Shown here: piece after piece, positions 9,352-16,762 of the stretch
How positions within the stretch are numbered: the first letter of the stretch is position 1
How the letters are laid out: each line of letters begins with the position of its first letter
Assembly (NCBI RefSeq): GCF_026339875.1
Contig: NZ_JAPEPZ010000001.1
Location: 8,742,001-8,806,000, forward strand
Reading direction: 5' to 3'
DNA: 64,000 bases
From: Streptomyces sp. NBC_01571
Lineage (GTDB): Bacteria; Actinomycetota; Actinomycetes; Streptomycetales; Streptomycetaceae
Position numbers and translations under genes: made by a program
Notes under the pieces: model-generated
Told to the model about the DNA's origin: nothing
What the model saw: the letters and a program-made list of their open reading frames with translations, nothing else
The model's database searches: none

Positions 9352-9526
9352 TTTTCCAAGGTTTCGTTCACGCTGCCATCCGGCCTTCCTGTCGTCAAGG
9401 TGCCTTGAAGTAGCCCGTTCGGGCCCGATCCGTGCAGAAGGCCGTCGGATGCGCGCACGGTGTCGTTCAGTACACTTGCCAAAAAATGCCGGACATACGA
9501 CCGTGTCGACGACCTCTGGAGCGCAT

Positions 9527-9991
9527 ATGGCCGCGGTGGACCTCTCCACCCACCCCGGGCACCTGGCCCGGCGGCTGCAGCAGGCGCACTACCTGCTGTG
9601 GAACACGATGGTCTCCGAGGAGATCACCTCGCCGCAGTTCGCGGTCCTGAACGCGCTCGTCGCGGAGCCGGGGCTGGACCAGCGCACGGTGGGGGAGCGG
9701 GTGGGCCTGGACCGTTCCACCATCGCCGAGGTCATCAGCCGGCTCGGCCGCCGGGGTCTGCTCGACAAGGTGCGCGACCCGCAGGACGGCCGGCGCTCTC
9801 TGCTGCGCCTGACGGACGAGGGGACGCGCACGCACCGCAAGCTCACCGTGCGCACGGCACGGATGAACCAGATCTTCCTGGCGCCGCTCTCCGCCGAGGA
9901 GCAGACCGTGTTCTTCGATCTCATCCGGCGGGTGTCGGACGCCGCGGAGGGGCTCCGCCATCCGACGGAACCCCTCCTGGCCCCGAGGTAG
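9527..9991 (+). CDS. pcaV: MarR-family repressor of the pca operon
   Basis: 154 residues with a winged-helix MarR core: recognition region [30 protein letters not shown] and wing [13 protein letters not shown]. It is divergent from pcaI. The N-terminus [16 protein letters not shown] places an Arg at position 15, the residue I recall as essential for protocatechuate binding in S. coelicolor PcaV. A TACACT box at about 9471 may be its promoter. Longer in-frame starts exist upstream, but the ATG at 9527 matches the known protein start. Confidence 0.93.
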   Translation: MAAVDLSTHPGHLARRLQQAHYLLWNTMVSEEITSPQFAVLNALVAEPGLDQRTVGERVGLDRSTIAEVISRLGRRGLLDKVRDPQDGRRSLLRLTDEGTRTHRKLTVRTARMNQIFLAPLSAEEQTVFFDLIRRVSDAAEGLRHPTEPLLAPR

Positions 9992-10014
9992 GCCGCGCCG
10001 GACGCCGCCCGGCG

Positions 10015-10043
10015 GGCACGGTCGGACACGCCGGGCCCGGCCG
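10015..10043. terminator. possible bidirectional hairpin between pcaV and the DUF3048 gene
   Basis: GCACGG and CCGTGC arms enclose a GC-rich centre containing CCGGGCCCGG in a 55-base convergent gap. No T-run. Weakly supported. Confidence 0.35.
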
Positions 10044-10046
10044 TGC

Positions 10047-11024
10047 TCACGCCTTGGCGAAGACCACCCACACCTGGCCGTTCGCGAAGTTCATCGGAGC
10101 GCCGTCGTTCGTCGTGAACTCCGTGCCGTCCGTCGCGGCCGGCCGCTTCCAGTCGGCGTCGAAGACCCGGCCGTCGCGCAGCACCTTCGCCGTCCCCGAG
10201 CCGACCGTCTGCGTGAAGGGCGTGTTGTTGCCGAGGACGTCGTGGTACTTCGACTTGAGCAGCTTCACGTACTGCACGACGACGGTCGCCGGAGCCACCC
10301 TCTTGCCGTCCGTCGTGACCGTCGGCGTCCCGTCCATCGACACCAGCCAGCGCTTCGTGCTCGCGGACCAGGAGAAGGTGAAGCGGGCGGCCGGGAAACG
10401 CACCGTCCGGGACGTCTCCGGGCTGCCGCCCGCGGGGGCCGCGCCGAAACGGAAGCCGGTGGTGAGGGCGGCGGCGCCGGGTGCCGACCGCAGCAGTCGG
10501 CCGGGGCGCAGATAGAGATTGTGCGGGGCGGCCTTGGCGGTGTCGCGGTAGTAGGAGTCGGGGCTCTGCTCGGGCGATTCCGGCCGCAGCGGCGCCTTGT
10601 CGATGACCGGCAGCAGTTTGTGCTGGGCACCCGAGAAGGCGAGCGTCGGCTCGTCGAACTGGCGCAGCAGCTCCAGGTCGGACTCGCGCGCGCTGCGCAC
10701 CGGTCCGACCGCCTTCGGCAGCTGGGTCGCGTAGATCGCCATCAACCGGCTCAGGCCGCCCTCGACCTGTTCGGCGTACACGATGTCCGCCGCGTCGAGG
10801 CCCGTCTGCGGGCGGGCCGGACCCACGTTGTCGATCTTCACGGCGAGGACGGAGCCGACGCTGTCTGCGCCGGCGTGACCAGGAGTCGGCCTCGGTGCCT
10901 GGCTCTGGCCGGGAGTGCGGGCGCGTCCGTCGGCGTTCGGGCCGTCGCCCGAAGTGCAGCCCGTCACCAAGGAACCCGTTGCCGCGACCGTCAGCAGCGC
11001 CGCTGCTATCGCGCCGCGCCGCAT
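10047..11024 (-). CDS. DUF3048 family lipoprotein
   Basis: 325 residues. The N-terminus MRRGAIAAALLTVAATGSLVTGC is a lipoprotein signal with lipobox VTGC, followed by a Gly/Pro/Arg-rich linker. The body matches the DUF3048 (YerB-like) family: KIDNVGPARPQTGLDAADIVYAE near the start and DWKRPAATDGTEF and PGQVWV-type strands at the end. Function unknown; surface-exposed. I chose the ATG at 11024 because AGAAGG lies five bases upstream; in-frame ATG (11042) and GTG (11048) starts have no such site. Confidence 0.85.
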   Translation of the reverse strand: MRRGAIAAALLTVAATGSLVTGCTSGDGPNADGRARTPGQSQAPRPTPGHAGADSVGSVLAVKIDNVGPARPQTGLDAADIVYAEQVEGGLSRLMAIYATQLPKAVGPVRSARESDLELLRQFDEPTLAFSGAQHKLLPVIDKAPLRPESPEQSPDSYYRDTAKAAPHNLYLRPGRLLRSAPGAAALTTGFRFGAAPAGGSPETSRTVRFPAARFTFSWSASTKRWLVSMDGTPTVTTDGKRVAPATVVVQYVKLLKSKYHDVLGNNTPFTQTVGSGTAKVLRDGRVFDADWKRPAATDGTEFTTNDGAPMNFANGQVWVVFAKA

Positions 11025-11355
11025 CGATGCCTTCTGTCGCATGCTCACCGTGCCACCCTGTCCCGTGCCATCGATTATGCGCTCATATGTTCATCGGTGC
11101 TCATACCCGCTCGTTCTGAGGTCGTGCGCGGTGAGCGGACCGATCGGCGCACGGATCGATCCGCCGCGGTCGCGAGGGCGAGGTCCGGCCGGCGGGGCCG
11201 GTGGACGGAGCCGATGGACGGGGCCGGTGGACGGGACGGGACAACGACCGGACGCGGCCGGACGGGACCGGACGGGATCGGACGAGATCACACGGGACCG
11301 GACGGGGTCAGACGGGACCGGGCGGGACCCGGCCGGAGAACCGGGCGCGCGGTCG
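11025..11355. other. intergenic region with decameric repeat
   Basis: 331 bases with no credible gene. The right half is the GACGGGACCG-type decamer array listed separately. The left part, around 11080-11120, is unusually AT-rich for this genome (CTCATATG, GCTCATACC) and may hold the promoter of the lipoprotein gene. Confidence 0.5.
11241..11330. repeat. tandem 10-base repeat array
   Basis: About nine successive decamers close to GACGGGACCG, in exact 10-base register (for example 11261-11270, 11271-11280, 11311-11320). Copies diverge at 1-4 positions. The period equals one helical turn. Looser GGACGGGGCC units continue to the left. Confidence 0.7.
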
Positions 11356-12426
11356 TCAGCCAGGCGGCCCGAGGATCTCCGCGAGGTCGTACCCCACGGG
11401 CTCCTCCAACTGGCCGTAGGTGCAGCTGTCAACGGTCCGGTCCGGGCGCCAGCGGCGGAAGCGGGCCGTGTGGCGGAACCGTACGCCGTTCTCCATGTGG
11501 TCGTACGCCACCTCGGCCACCCGTTCCGGCCGCAGCGGTACCCAGGAGAGGTCCTTCTTCGCCGACCACCTGCTGGGCGCGCCCGGCAACCGGGCGGACT
11601 CGTGCGCCGACTCCTGCGACCAGGCGGCCCACGGATGCCGCTCGATGTCCTCCATGCGCAGCGGCTCCAGCTCCGCCACCAGCTCGGCCCGCCGCTTCAT
11701 GGGGAAGGCCGCGCTCACCCCCACGTGCTGGAGGGCGCCCGCGTCGTCGTACAGCCCGAGCAGCAGGGAGCCGACGACCGGGCCGCTCTTGTGGAAGCGG
11801 TACCCCGCCACGACGACGTCCGCGGTGCGCTCGTGCTTGATCTTGAACATGGCCCGCTCGTCCTGCCGGTACAGCAGGCCGAGCGGCTTGGCGATCACCC
11901 CGTCGAGCCCCGCGCCCTCGTATTGCTCGAACCACCGCCGCGCCACCTCCGAGTCGGTGGTCGCCGGTGCAAGATGGACCGGCGCCGTCGTCCCGGACAG
12001 CGCCGTCGTCAGCAGGGCACGCCGGTCGCCGAGCCCCACGTCGAGCAGCGACTCGTCGGCCAGCGCGAGCAGATCGAAGGCGACGAAGGAGGCGGGTGTC
12101 CTCTCCGCCAGCGTCCGCACCCGTGAGGCGGCGGGGTGGATGCGCTCGGTGAGGGCGTCGAAGTCGAGCCGGCCGTCCCTGGCGATCACGATCTCGCCGT
12201 CCATCACACAGCGCTCCGGCAGCCGCTCGCGCAGCGCCTCCACCAGCTCGGGGAAGTACCTGGTCAGCGTCTTGCCGGTGCGGCTGCCGAGCTCGACCTC
12301 GGCTCCGTCGCGGAACACGATCGCGCGAAACCCGTCCCACTTCGCCTCGTAGTGCATGTCCGGCGGGATCCTGGCCACGGACTTGGCGAGCATCGGCTTC
12401 ACGGGCGGCATCACCGGCAGATCCAT
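11356..12426 (-). CDS. ATP-dependent DNA ligase, LigD ligase-domain type
   Basis: 356 residues: adenylation domain with EAKWDGFRA (adenylated Lys29), the MDGEIV and DGVIAK motifs, and the FKIKHERTADVVV motif leading to an OB-fold domain (GLYDDAGALQHVG). This is the stand-alone form of the ligase domain that in Mycobacterium LigD is fused to polymerase and nuclease domains. It seals breaks in non-homologous end joining or related repair. Divergent from the polymerase-domain gene, so ligase and polymerase are separate here. Start taken at MDLPVMPPVKPMLAKS. No Ku gene is in the window. Confidence 0.9.
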   Translation of the reverse strand: MDLPVMPPVKPMLAKSVARIPPDMHYEAKWDGFRAIVFRDGAEVELGSRTGKTLTRYFPELVEALRERLPERCVMDGEIVIARDGRLDFDALTERIHPAASRVRTLAERTPASFVAFDLLALADESLLDVGLGDRRALLTTALSGTTAPVHLAPATTDSEVARRWFEQYEGAGLDGVIAKPLGLLYRQDERAMFKIKHERTADVVVAGYRFHKSGPVVGSLLLGLYDDAGALQHVGVSAAFPMKRRAELVAELEPLRMEDIERHPWAAWSQESAHESARLPGAPSRWSAKKDLSWVPLRPERVAEVAYDHMENGVRFRHTARFRRWRPDRTVDSCTYGQLEEPVGYDLAEILGPPG

Positions 12427-12487
12427 GCTTCGATTCTGCGGCGACACGGTGCGGTTCGCCCGGTGTGCGAGGCGGCGGGGGTACGCC

Positions 12488-12493
12488 TACCGT
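12488..12493 (+). promoter_or_regulatory. -10 box of a leaderless promoter
   Basis: TACCGT seven bases before the ATG at 12501; no ribosome site precedes that ATG. Confidence 0.55.
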
Positions 12494-12500
12494 GGCCCGC

Positions 12501-13523
12501 ATGGGCGAAGCGGTGGAACTCGAGGCAGCCGGCAGGACGGTACGTCTGTCCAGCCCGGACAAGATCTTCTTCCCGGAGCGCGGTTTCACGAAGCTGGACC
12601 TCGCCCAGTACTACCTCGCCGTCGGCGACGGCATCCTGCGGGCCCTGCGCAACCGCCCCACCACTCTGGAGCGGTACCCGGACGGAGTCGAGGGCGAGAA
12701 CTTCTTCCAGAAGCGGGCGCCCAAGAACATGCCCGACTGGATCCCGACCGCCCACATCACCTTCCCCAGCGGGCGCAGTGCCGACGAGATGTGCCCCACC
12801 GAGGTGGCGGCCGTGCTCTGGGCCGCGCAGTACGGGACGCTCACCTTCCACCCGTGGCCGGTGCGCGGCGACGACGTCGACCGCCCGGACGAACTCCGCA
12901 TCGACCTCGACCCGCAGCCCGGTACGGACTACGAGGACGCGGTGCGCGCCGCCCACGAACTGCGCGAGGTCCTCCACGAGTACGGGGACCTGCGCGGCTG
13001 GCCCAAGACCTCCGGCGGACGCGGCCTGCATGTCTTCGTGCCGATCGCACCGCGCTGGACCTTCACCCAGGTGCGCCGCGCCGCCATCGCGGCCGGGCGT
13101 GAACTGGAGCGCCGGATGCCCGACCGGGTGACCACGGCCTGGTGGAAGGAGGAGCGGGGCGAAAAGATCTTCGTGGACTACAACCAGACGGCCCGGGACC
13201 GCACCATCGCCTCCGCCTATTCGGTACGTCCCCGTCCGCACGCCCCCGTCTCCGCGCCGCTGCGCTGGGAGGAGGTGGCGGAGGCCCGCCCCCGGGACTT
13301 CGACCTGGCGACCATGCCGAAGCGCTTCGCCGAACTCGGCGACGTGCACGCGGACATGGACGACCACGCCTTCTCCCTCGAAGCGCTGCTGGAACTGGCC
13401 GCCCGCGACGAACACGACCACGGTCTCGGGGATCTGCCGTATCCCCCCGAGTATCCGAAGATGCCGGGCGAGCCGAAGCGGGTGCAGCCGAGCCGGGCCA
13501 AGCGCGCGGGAGGCCGGGCGTAG
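12501..13523 (+). CDS. LigD-type polymerase/primase domain protein
   Basis: 340 residues of the archaeo-eukaryotic primase family found in bacterial LigD. Visible are RIDLDPQPG (metal-binding Asp pair), KTSGGRGLHVFVPI (catalytic His region) and DYNQTARDRTIASAYSVRP. It adds nucleotides to DNA ends before ligation. Only the polymerase domain is present. Divergent from the ligase gene with 74 bases between them, which suggests shared control. The ATG at 12501 follows a TACCGT box by seven bases and has no ribosome site; a longer GTG start at 12465 is less likely. Confidence 0.9.
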   Translation: MGEAVELEAAGRTVRLSSPDKIFFPERGFTKLDLAQYYLAVGDGILRALRNRPTTLERYPDGVEGENFFQKRAPKNMPDWIPTAHITFPSGRSADEMCPTEVAAVLWAAQYGTLTFHPWPVRGDDVDRPDELRIDLDPQPGTDYEDAVRAAHELREVLHEYGDLRGWPKTSGGRGLHVFVPIAPRWTFTQVRRAAIAAGRELERRMPDRVTTAWWKEERGEKIFVDYNQTARDRTIASAYSVRPRPHAPVSAPLRWEEVAEARPRDFDLATMPKRFAELGDVHADMDDHAFSLEALLELAARDEHDHGLGDLPYPPEYPKMPGEPKRVQPSRAKRAGGRA

Positions 13524-13528
13524 ACCAG

Positions 13529-13562
13529 CGGCCCGCCGACGCGGGCGGCGGCCGGCGGGCCG
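13529..13562 (+). terminator. hairpin after the polymerase gene
   Basis: Perfect 10-base arms CGGCCCGCCG / CGGCGGGCCG with a 14-base loop, six bases after the stop codon. No T-tract, as is usual in Streptomyces. Confidence 0.6.
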
Positions 13563-13706
13563 GTCCCGTCGGGCGGGCGGTGTCGGGTCCGGTGCCGGGA
13601 GCGCCGATCCCTTCGGACGGGGCGCGGGGCCCGGCGCCGGGAGCGCTCTCATCGGGTGGTTCCCGGGGGCTATCCTGATCGGCAACCGCCGAGGAGGAGC
13701 CCTGAG

Positions 13707-14753
13707 GTGACCGAGACAGCGTCGCGCCCCACACTGGAGGCCGTGGCCGCCAGGGCGGGGGTCTCCCGGGCCACCGCGTCGCGCGTGGTCAACGGCGGCG
13801 ACGGAGTGCGCGAACCACTCGTCGAACGGGTCCGGCGGGCCGTCGAGGAACTCGGTTACGTTCCCAACCAGGCTGCCCGCAGCCTGGTCACCCGGCGCCA
13901 CGACGCGGTCGCCGTCGTCATCGCCGAACCGGAGACCAGGGTCTTCGCCGACCCCTTCTTCGGCCTCCAACTCCGGGGCATCAGCAAGGAGTTGACGGCG
14001 CACGACTCGCAGCTCGTCCTGCTGCTCACGGAGGGCCGCGACGACCACGCGCGTGTCGGCCGGTATCTCGCGGGCGGACACGTCGACGGCGCGCTCGTCT
14101 TCTCGCTGCACCTCGACGACCCGCTGCCCGAGCTGATCCACGGCGCGGGCGTGCCGACCGTGTTCGGCGGACGGCCGGGCTGGGGCGACGGCACCCGCGA
14201 CGCGGCGGCCCCGGTGTACGTCGACAGCGACAACCGGGGCGGGGCCCGCGCGGCCGTACGCCACCTGGTCGCACTGGGGCGTACCCGCATCGCGCACATC
14301 ACCGGCGCCCTCGACCAGACCTCCGCGGTCGACCGGCTCGACGGGTTCCGGGACGTCATGGCCGACGCCGACCCACGGCTCGTGGTCGAGGGCGACTTCA
14401 CGCCCGCGGGCGGCGAGCGGGCGATGCGCGAACTGCTGGAGCGCTGCCCCGACGTCGACGCGGTGTTCGCCGCGAACGACCTGACCGCCTCGGGAGCCCT
14501 GCGGGTGCTGCGCGAGCGGGGGCGGCGGGTGCCGGACGACGTCGCGGTGATCGGGTTCGACGACATGCTGCCGGTGGCGGAGCAGACGGATCCACCGCTC
14601 ACCACGGTCCGTCAGGACATAGAGGAGATGGGGCGGTTGATGGCTCGTCTGCTCCTGCGGGATCTCGACCGGCGTACGGCGAAGGAGAGCGCGGTGCGCG
14701 GACCGTCCGACGTGATCCTGCCCACGACCTTGGTACGACGGGCCTCCGCGTAG
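13707..14753 (+). CDS. LacI-family transcriptional regulator
   Basis: 348 residues. N-terminal helix-turn-helix at about 9-30 (LEAVAARAGVSRATASRVVNG) and hinge region YVPNQAARSLVTRR, followed by a periplasmic-binding-protein fold ending VIGFDDMLPVAEQTDPPLTTVRQ. Such repressors usually sense a sugar and control neighbouring uptake genes, but no sugar transporter lies beside it, so the target must be elsewhere or is autoregulation. GTG start with a GAGGAGG site 8 bases upstream; a TATCCT -10 box is at 13671. Confidence 0.9.
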   Translation: MTETASRPTLEAVAARAGVSRATASRVVNGGDGVREPLVERVRRAVEELGYVPNQAARSLVTRRHDAVAVVIAEPETRVFADPFFGLQLRGISKELTAHDSQLVLLLTEGRDDHARVGRYLAGGHVDGALVFSLHLDDPLPELIHGAGVPTVFGGRPGWGDGTRDAAAPVYVDSDNRGGARAAVRHLVALGRTRIAHITGALDQTSAVDRLDGFRDVMADADPRLVVEGDFTPAGGERAMRELLERCPDVDAVFAANDLTASGALRVLRERGRRVPDDVAVIGFDDMLPVAEQTDPPLTTVRQDIEEMGRLMARLLLRDLDRRTAKESAVRGPSDVILPTTLVRRASA

Positions 14754-14840
14754 CCGTCGGAACCGGAACCGGACAGTGGCGGGGTCGGGACCGTGCGCCG
14801 ACGCCGGGCTGCCGGGCCCGCCGCGGGGCTGTGCGACGAC

Positions 14841-14994
14841 GGGAGCGACGGAGGCCGGTGACGGGCTGTGGGCGGTGACGGGAACGGCGTAGGCCGGTGT
14901 CGGGAGCCGTGGGCGGTGAGGGGAGCGACGAAGACCGGTACGGGCCCTGGGCGGTGACGGGAACGGCGTAGGCCGGTTACGGGCCGGCCGGGCC
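14841..14994. repeat. four tandem copies of a ~40-base repeat
   Basis: Units begin at 14841, 14880, 14921 and 14959 (39, 41, 38 and at least 36 bases). Units 2 and 4 share a perfect 30-base stretch (14869-14898 and 14948-14977). They fill most of the 290-base convergent gap between the LacI and VOC genes. No coding pattern. Confidence 0.8.
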
Positions 14995-15043
14995 CCGGTG
15001 GGGCCGGCCGGCCCGGCTGCTCCCGGCATCACCGCGGTGGGGC

Positions 15044-15835
15044 TCAGCTCGGCCGCGGAGCGCTCTTGATCACCGCGAAGCGTGCCCCGTACGGGTCGGC
15101 GAGCTTGGCCATGCGGCCGACGCCCTCCAGATCCGTGGCGGGCATACGGACCGTGCCGCCCAGCTCCTGTGCCTTGGCGACGGTCGCGTCCGTGTCCGTC
15201 ACCTCGAAGTACGGCAGCCAGTACGCACCGGACGCGGCCTCGGTCGGGTCGTCGGCGAGCGGGACGACCCCGCCGAACATGTCCGTCTCCTCGGTGCCGG
15301 CGGGGTTGATACAGGTGTAGGTGCCGCCGGGGAACGGCGCGGCCGAGGTCTCCCAGCCGAACACGGAGTTGTAGAACGCGGCGGCCGCGGCGATGTCCGG
15401 GGTGTAGAGCTCGACCCAGCACAGCGAACCGGGGTCGCCCGCCACGTCGACGCCCTTGGTCCGGGCCGGCTGCCAGAGCCCGAAGGGCACGCCCGCGCGG
15501 TCGGCGAGAATCGCCATGTGGCCCTCGCCCATGACATCCATGGGCAGGAAGACCGCACTGCCCCCGGCCTGCTCGGCGGCCTTGGTGGTGGCCTCCGCGT
15601 CGGGGGTCTGGAAGTACACCGTCCAGGAGGGCGGGCCCTGTTCGGCGGTGGTCTGCATGCCGCCCGCGACGGTCTTCCCGGCGAGCTGGAAGAAGCCGTA
15701 GCCACCGGCGTCGGGCCCCGCCGACTGGAATCGCCAGTCGAAGAGGCCTCCGTAGAAGGAGGTGGCGCCCTCGATGTCGGGTGTGCCGATATCGAGCCAG
15801 TTCGGAGCGCCGGAAACAAAGCGGGTGGTGAGCAT
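15044..15835 (-). CDS. VOC (glyoxalase/bleomycin-resistance fold) family protein
   Basis: 263 residues made of two vicinal-oxygen-chelate halves. Each has the pattern WLDIGTPD.. / WVELYTPD.., SFYGGLFDW / AFYNSVFGW and a closing DPYGARFAV-type strand. Relatives include a hydroxylase-like protein of Streptomyces natural-product clusters and many uncharacterised proteins; the substrate cannot be told. ATG at 15835 with a strong AAGGAGG site. The -35 to start region is free of other genes. Confidence 0.88.
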   Translation of the reverse strand: MLTTRFVSGAPNWLDIGTPDIEGATSFYGGLFDWRFQSAGPDAGGYGFFQLAGKTVAGGMQTTAEQGPPSWTVYFQTPDAEATTKAAEQAGGSAVFLPMDVMGEGHMAILADRAGVPFGLWQPARTKGVDVAGDPGSLCWVELYTPDIAAAAAFYNSVFGWETSAAPFPGGTYTCINPAGTEETDMFGGVVPLADDPTEAASGAYWLPYFEVTDTDATVAKAQELGGTVRMPATDLEGVGRMAKLADPYGARFAVIKSAPRPS

Positions 15836-16061
15836 GAGTGCCCTCCTTTGAAGGGTCCCGTTGTCTGCTCTGCCGAGTCTTGCACCGCCCACTGACAATC
15901 GCTGCCGGACGCGGGGCCCGGCGCGGCCCGCGAAGCGAGGGACCGCGCCGGTCACCACGGGTGACCGAGCCTGTTTGTTTTGTTTTCACGGCGCCCGCGC
16001 GCCGCCGTGAACCCGCGCGGTCGGGGGGAGCATCATCGGGGCCGCCGGAACGCTCGGAACG

Positions 16062-16083
16062 CGGCGTTGATCCGGCGTTGATC
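16062..16083. repeat. two tandem CGGCGTTGATC copies upstream of the Wbl gene
   Basis: Exact 11-base direct repeat, 34 bases before the WhiB-family start. Could be a regulator-binding site; inferred from position only. Confidence 0.45.
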
Positions 16084-16116
16084 GAACGTTTTTCGACGCG
16101 GGGCACGCTCTTCGGC

Positions 16117-16365
16117 ATGCACACCGACACCATCATCCCGGCCGACTCCGACTGGCAGGAGCAGGCGCTGTGCGCGCAGACCGGGGCAGAGTTCTTCTTT
16201 CCCGAGCCGGGCAGCTCGGTGCGTGAGGCAAAGCGCATCTGCGGCATGTGCGAGATGCGCCCGGCCTGCCTCGAATACGCGCTGAACAACGACGAGCGTT
16301 TCGGCGTCTGGGGGGGCCTCTCCGAGAAGGAACGGCTCAGCCTCCGGCGCGCGGACCGGCACTGA
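16117..16365 (+). CDS. WhiB-family iron-sulfur regulator
   Basis: 82 residues. Four cysteines at 19, 42, 45 and 51 (C-X22-C-X2-C-X5-C) bind a [4Fe-4S] cluster, and GVWGG at 63-67 is the family turn that contacts sigma factor. A short basic tail (RLSLRRADR) follows. It resembles the small housekeeping Wbl proteins, but the linker GAEFFFPEPGSSVREAKRIC differs from WhiB itself. Wbl proteins act with the principal sigma factor to control development or stress responses. Upstream sequence is AT-rich for this genome (GTTTGTTTTGTTTTC near 15971). Confidence 0.92.
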   Translation: MHTDTIIPADSDWQEQALCAQTGAEFFFPEPGSSVREAKRICGMCEMRPACLEYALNNDERFGVWGGLSEKERLSLRRADRH

Positions 16366-16541
16366 CCGGGCACCCTCCCACACGTACGGCTCCGGCACAC
16401 CCCCACTCGCACCCCACGCACCCCTCACCCGGCCCCACGCACCCCTCACCCGCACCGTCCTCGCGACCGCCGCGCGGCCGGCACACCGCAATTCGGTGCG
16501 GCGGCCCGTCAATCGACGCGCCGCCGCGGCCGGAGTGCGGT

Positions 16542-16547
16542 TAGGAT
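16542..16547 (+). promoter_or_regulatory. -10 box ahead of the tRNA-like pair
   Basis: TAGGAT, 12 bases before the first base of the tRNA-like gene at 16560. The third tRNA-like gene has the same layout. Confidence 0.5.
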
Positions 16548-16559
16548 CCGCTGGCGCAC

Positions 16560-16631
16560 CCGGGCGTCGAGCAGAGGCAGACTCGCCGTCTTGGCAAGAC
16601 GGATACGCCGGTTCGAATCCGGTCGCCCGGG
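16560..16631 (+). tRNA. tRNA-like gene 1, anticodon GGC (reads Ala GCC)
   Basis: Folds as a cloverleaf: acceptor CCGGGCG/CGCCCGG (7 pairs), U8, D arm with only three pairs (GAG/CTC) and loop CAGAGGCAGA, anticodon stem CCGTC/GACGG, loop TTGGCAA (U33, anticodon GGC), four-base variable loop, T arm GCCGG-TTCGAAT-CCGGT, discriminator G, no encoded CCA. The G3-U70 pair that normally marks tRNA-Ala is absent (G3-C70). The body is nearly identical to the next gene, which has a Gly anticodon. A normal elongator role is doubtful. Confidence 0.7.
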
Positions 16632-16662
16632 CTGCGTCCGGTCCGCCGGGCCGGGGGAGCGG

Positions 16663-16734
16663 GGCCCTGTAGAGCAGAGGCAGACTCGCCGCCTTGCCAA
16701 GGCGGATACGCCGGTTCGAATCCGGCCGGGGCCA
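16663..16734 (+). tRNA. tRNA-like gene 2, anticodon GCC (reads Gly GGC)
   Basis: Acceptor GGCCCTG/CGGGGCC (one G-U), D arm identical to gene 1 with three pairs, anticodon stem CCGCC/GGCGG, loop TTGCCAA (anticodon GCC), T arm GCCGG-TTCGAAT-CCGGC, discriminator A. The D and T arms are copies of those in gene 1, only 31 bases upstream. The anticodon arms differ by paired, compensating changes plus the middle anticodon base. It ends 28 bases before the SDR start codon, so the RNA is probably processed from the same transcript. Confidence 0.72.
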
Positions 16735-16762
16735 CGGCGACGTACACGCGGGGCGGGGACAC

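Noticed and set aside
12411..16421. A 1336-codon open frame on the minus strand
   Set aside because: It runs antisense through the polymerase, LacI, VOC and Wbl genes; composition is Arg/Gly/Pro/Ala-rich with no domain, a by-product of very high GC.
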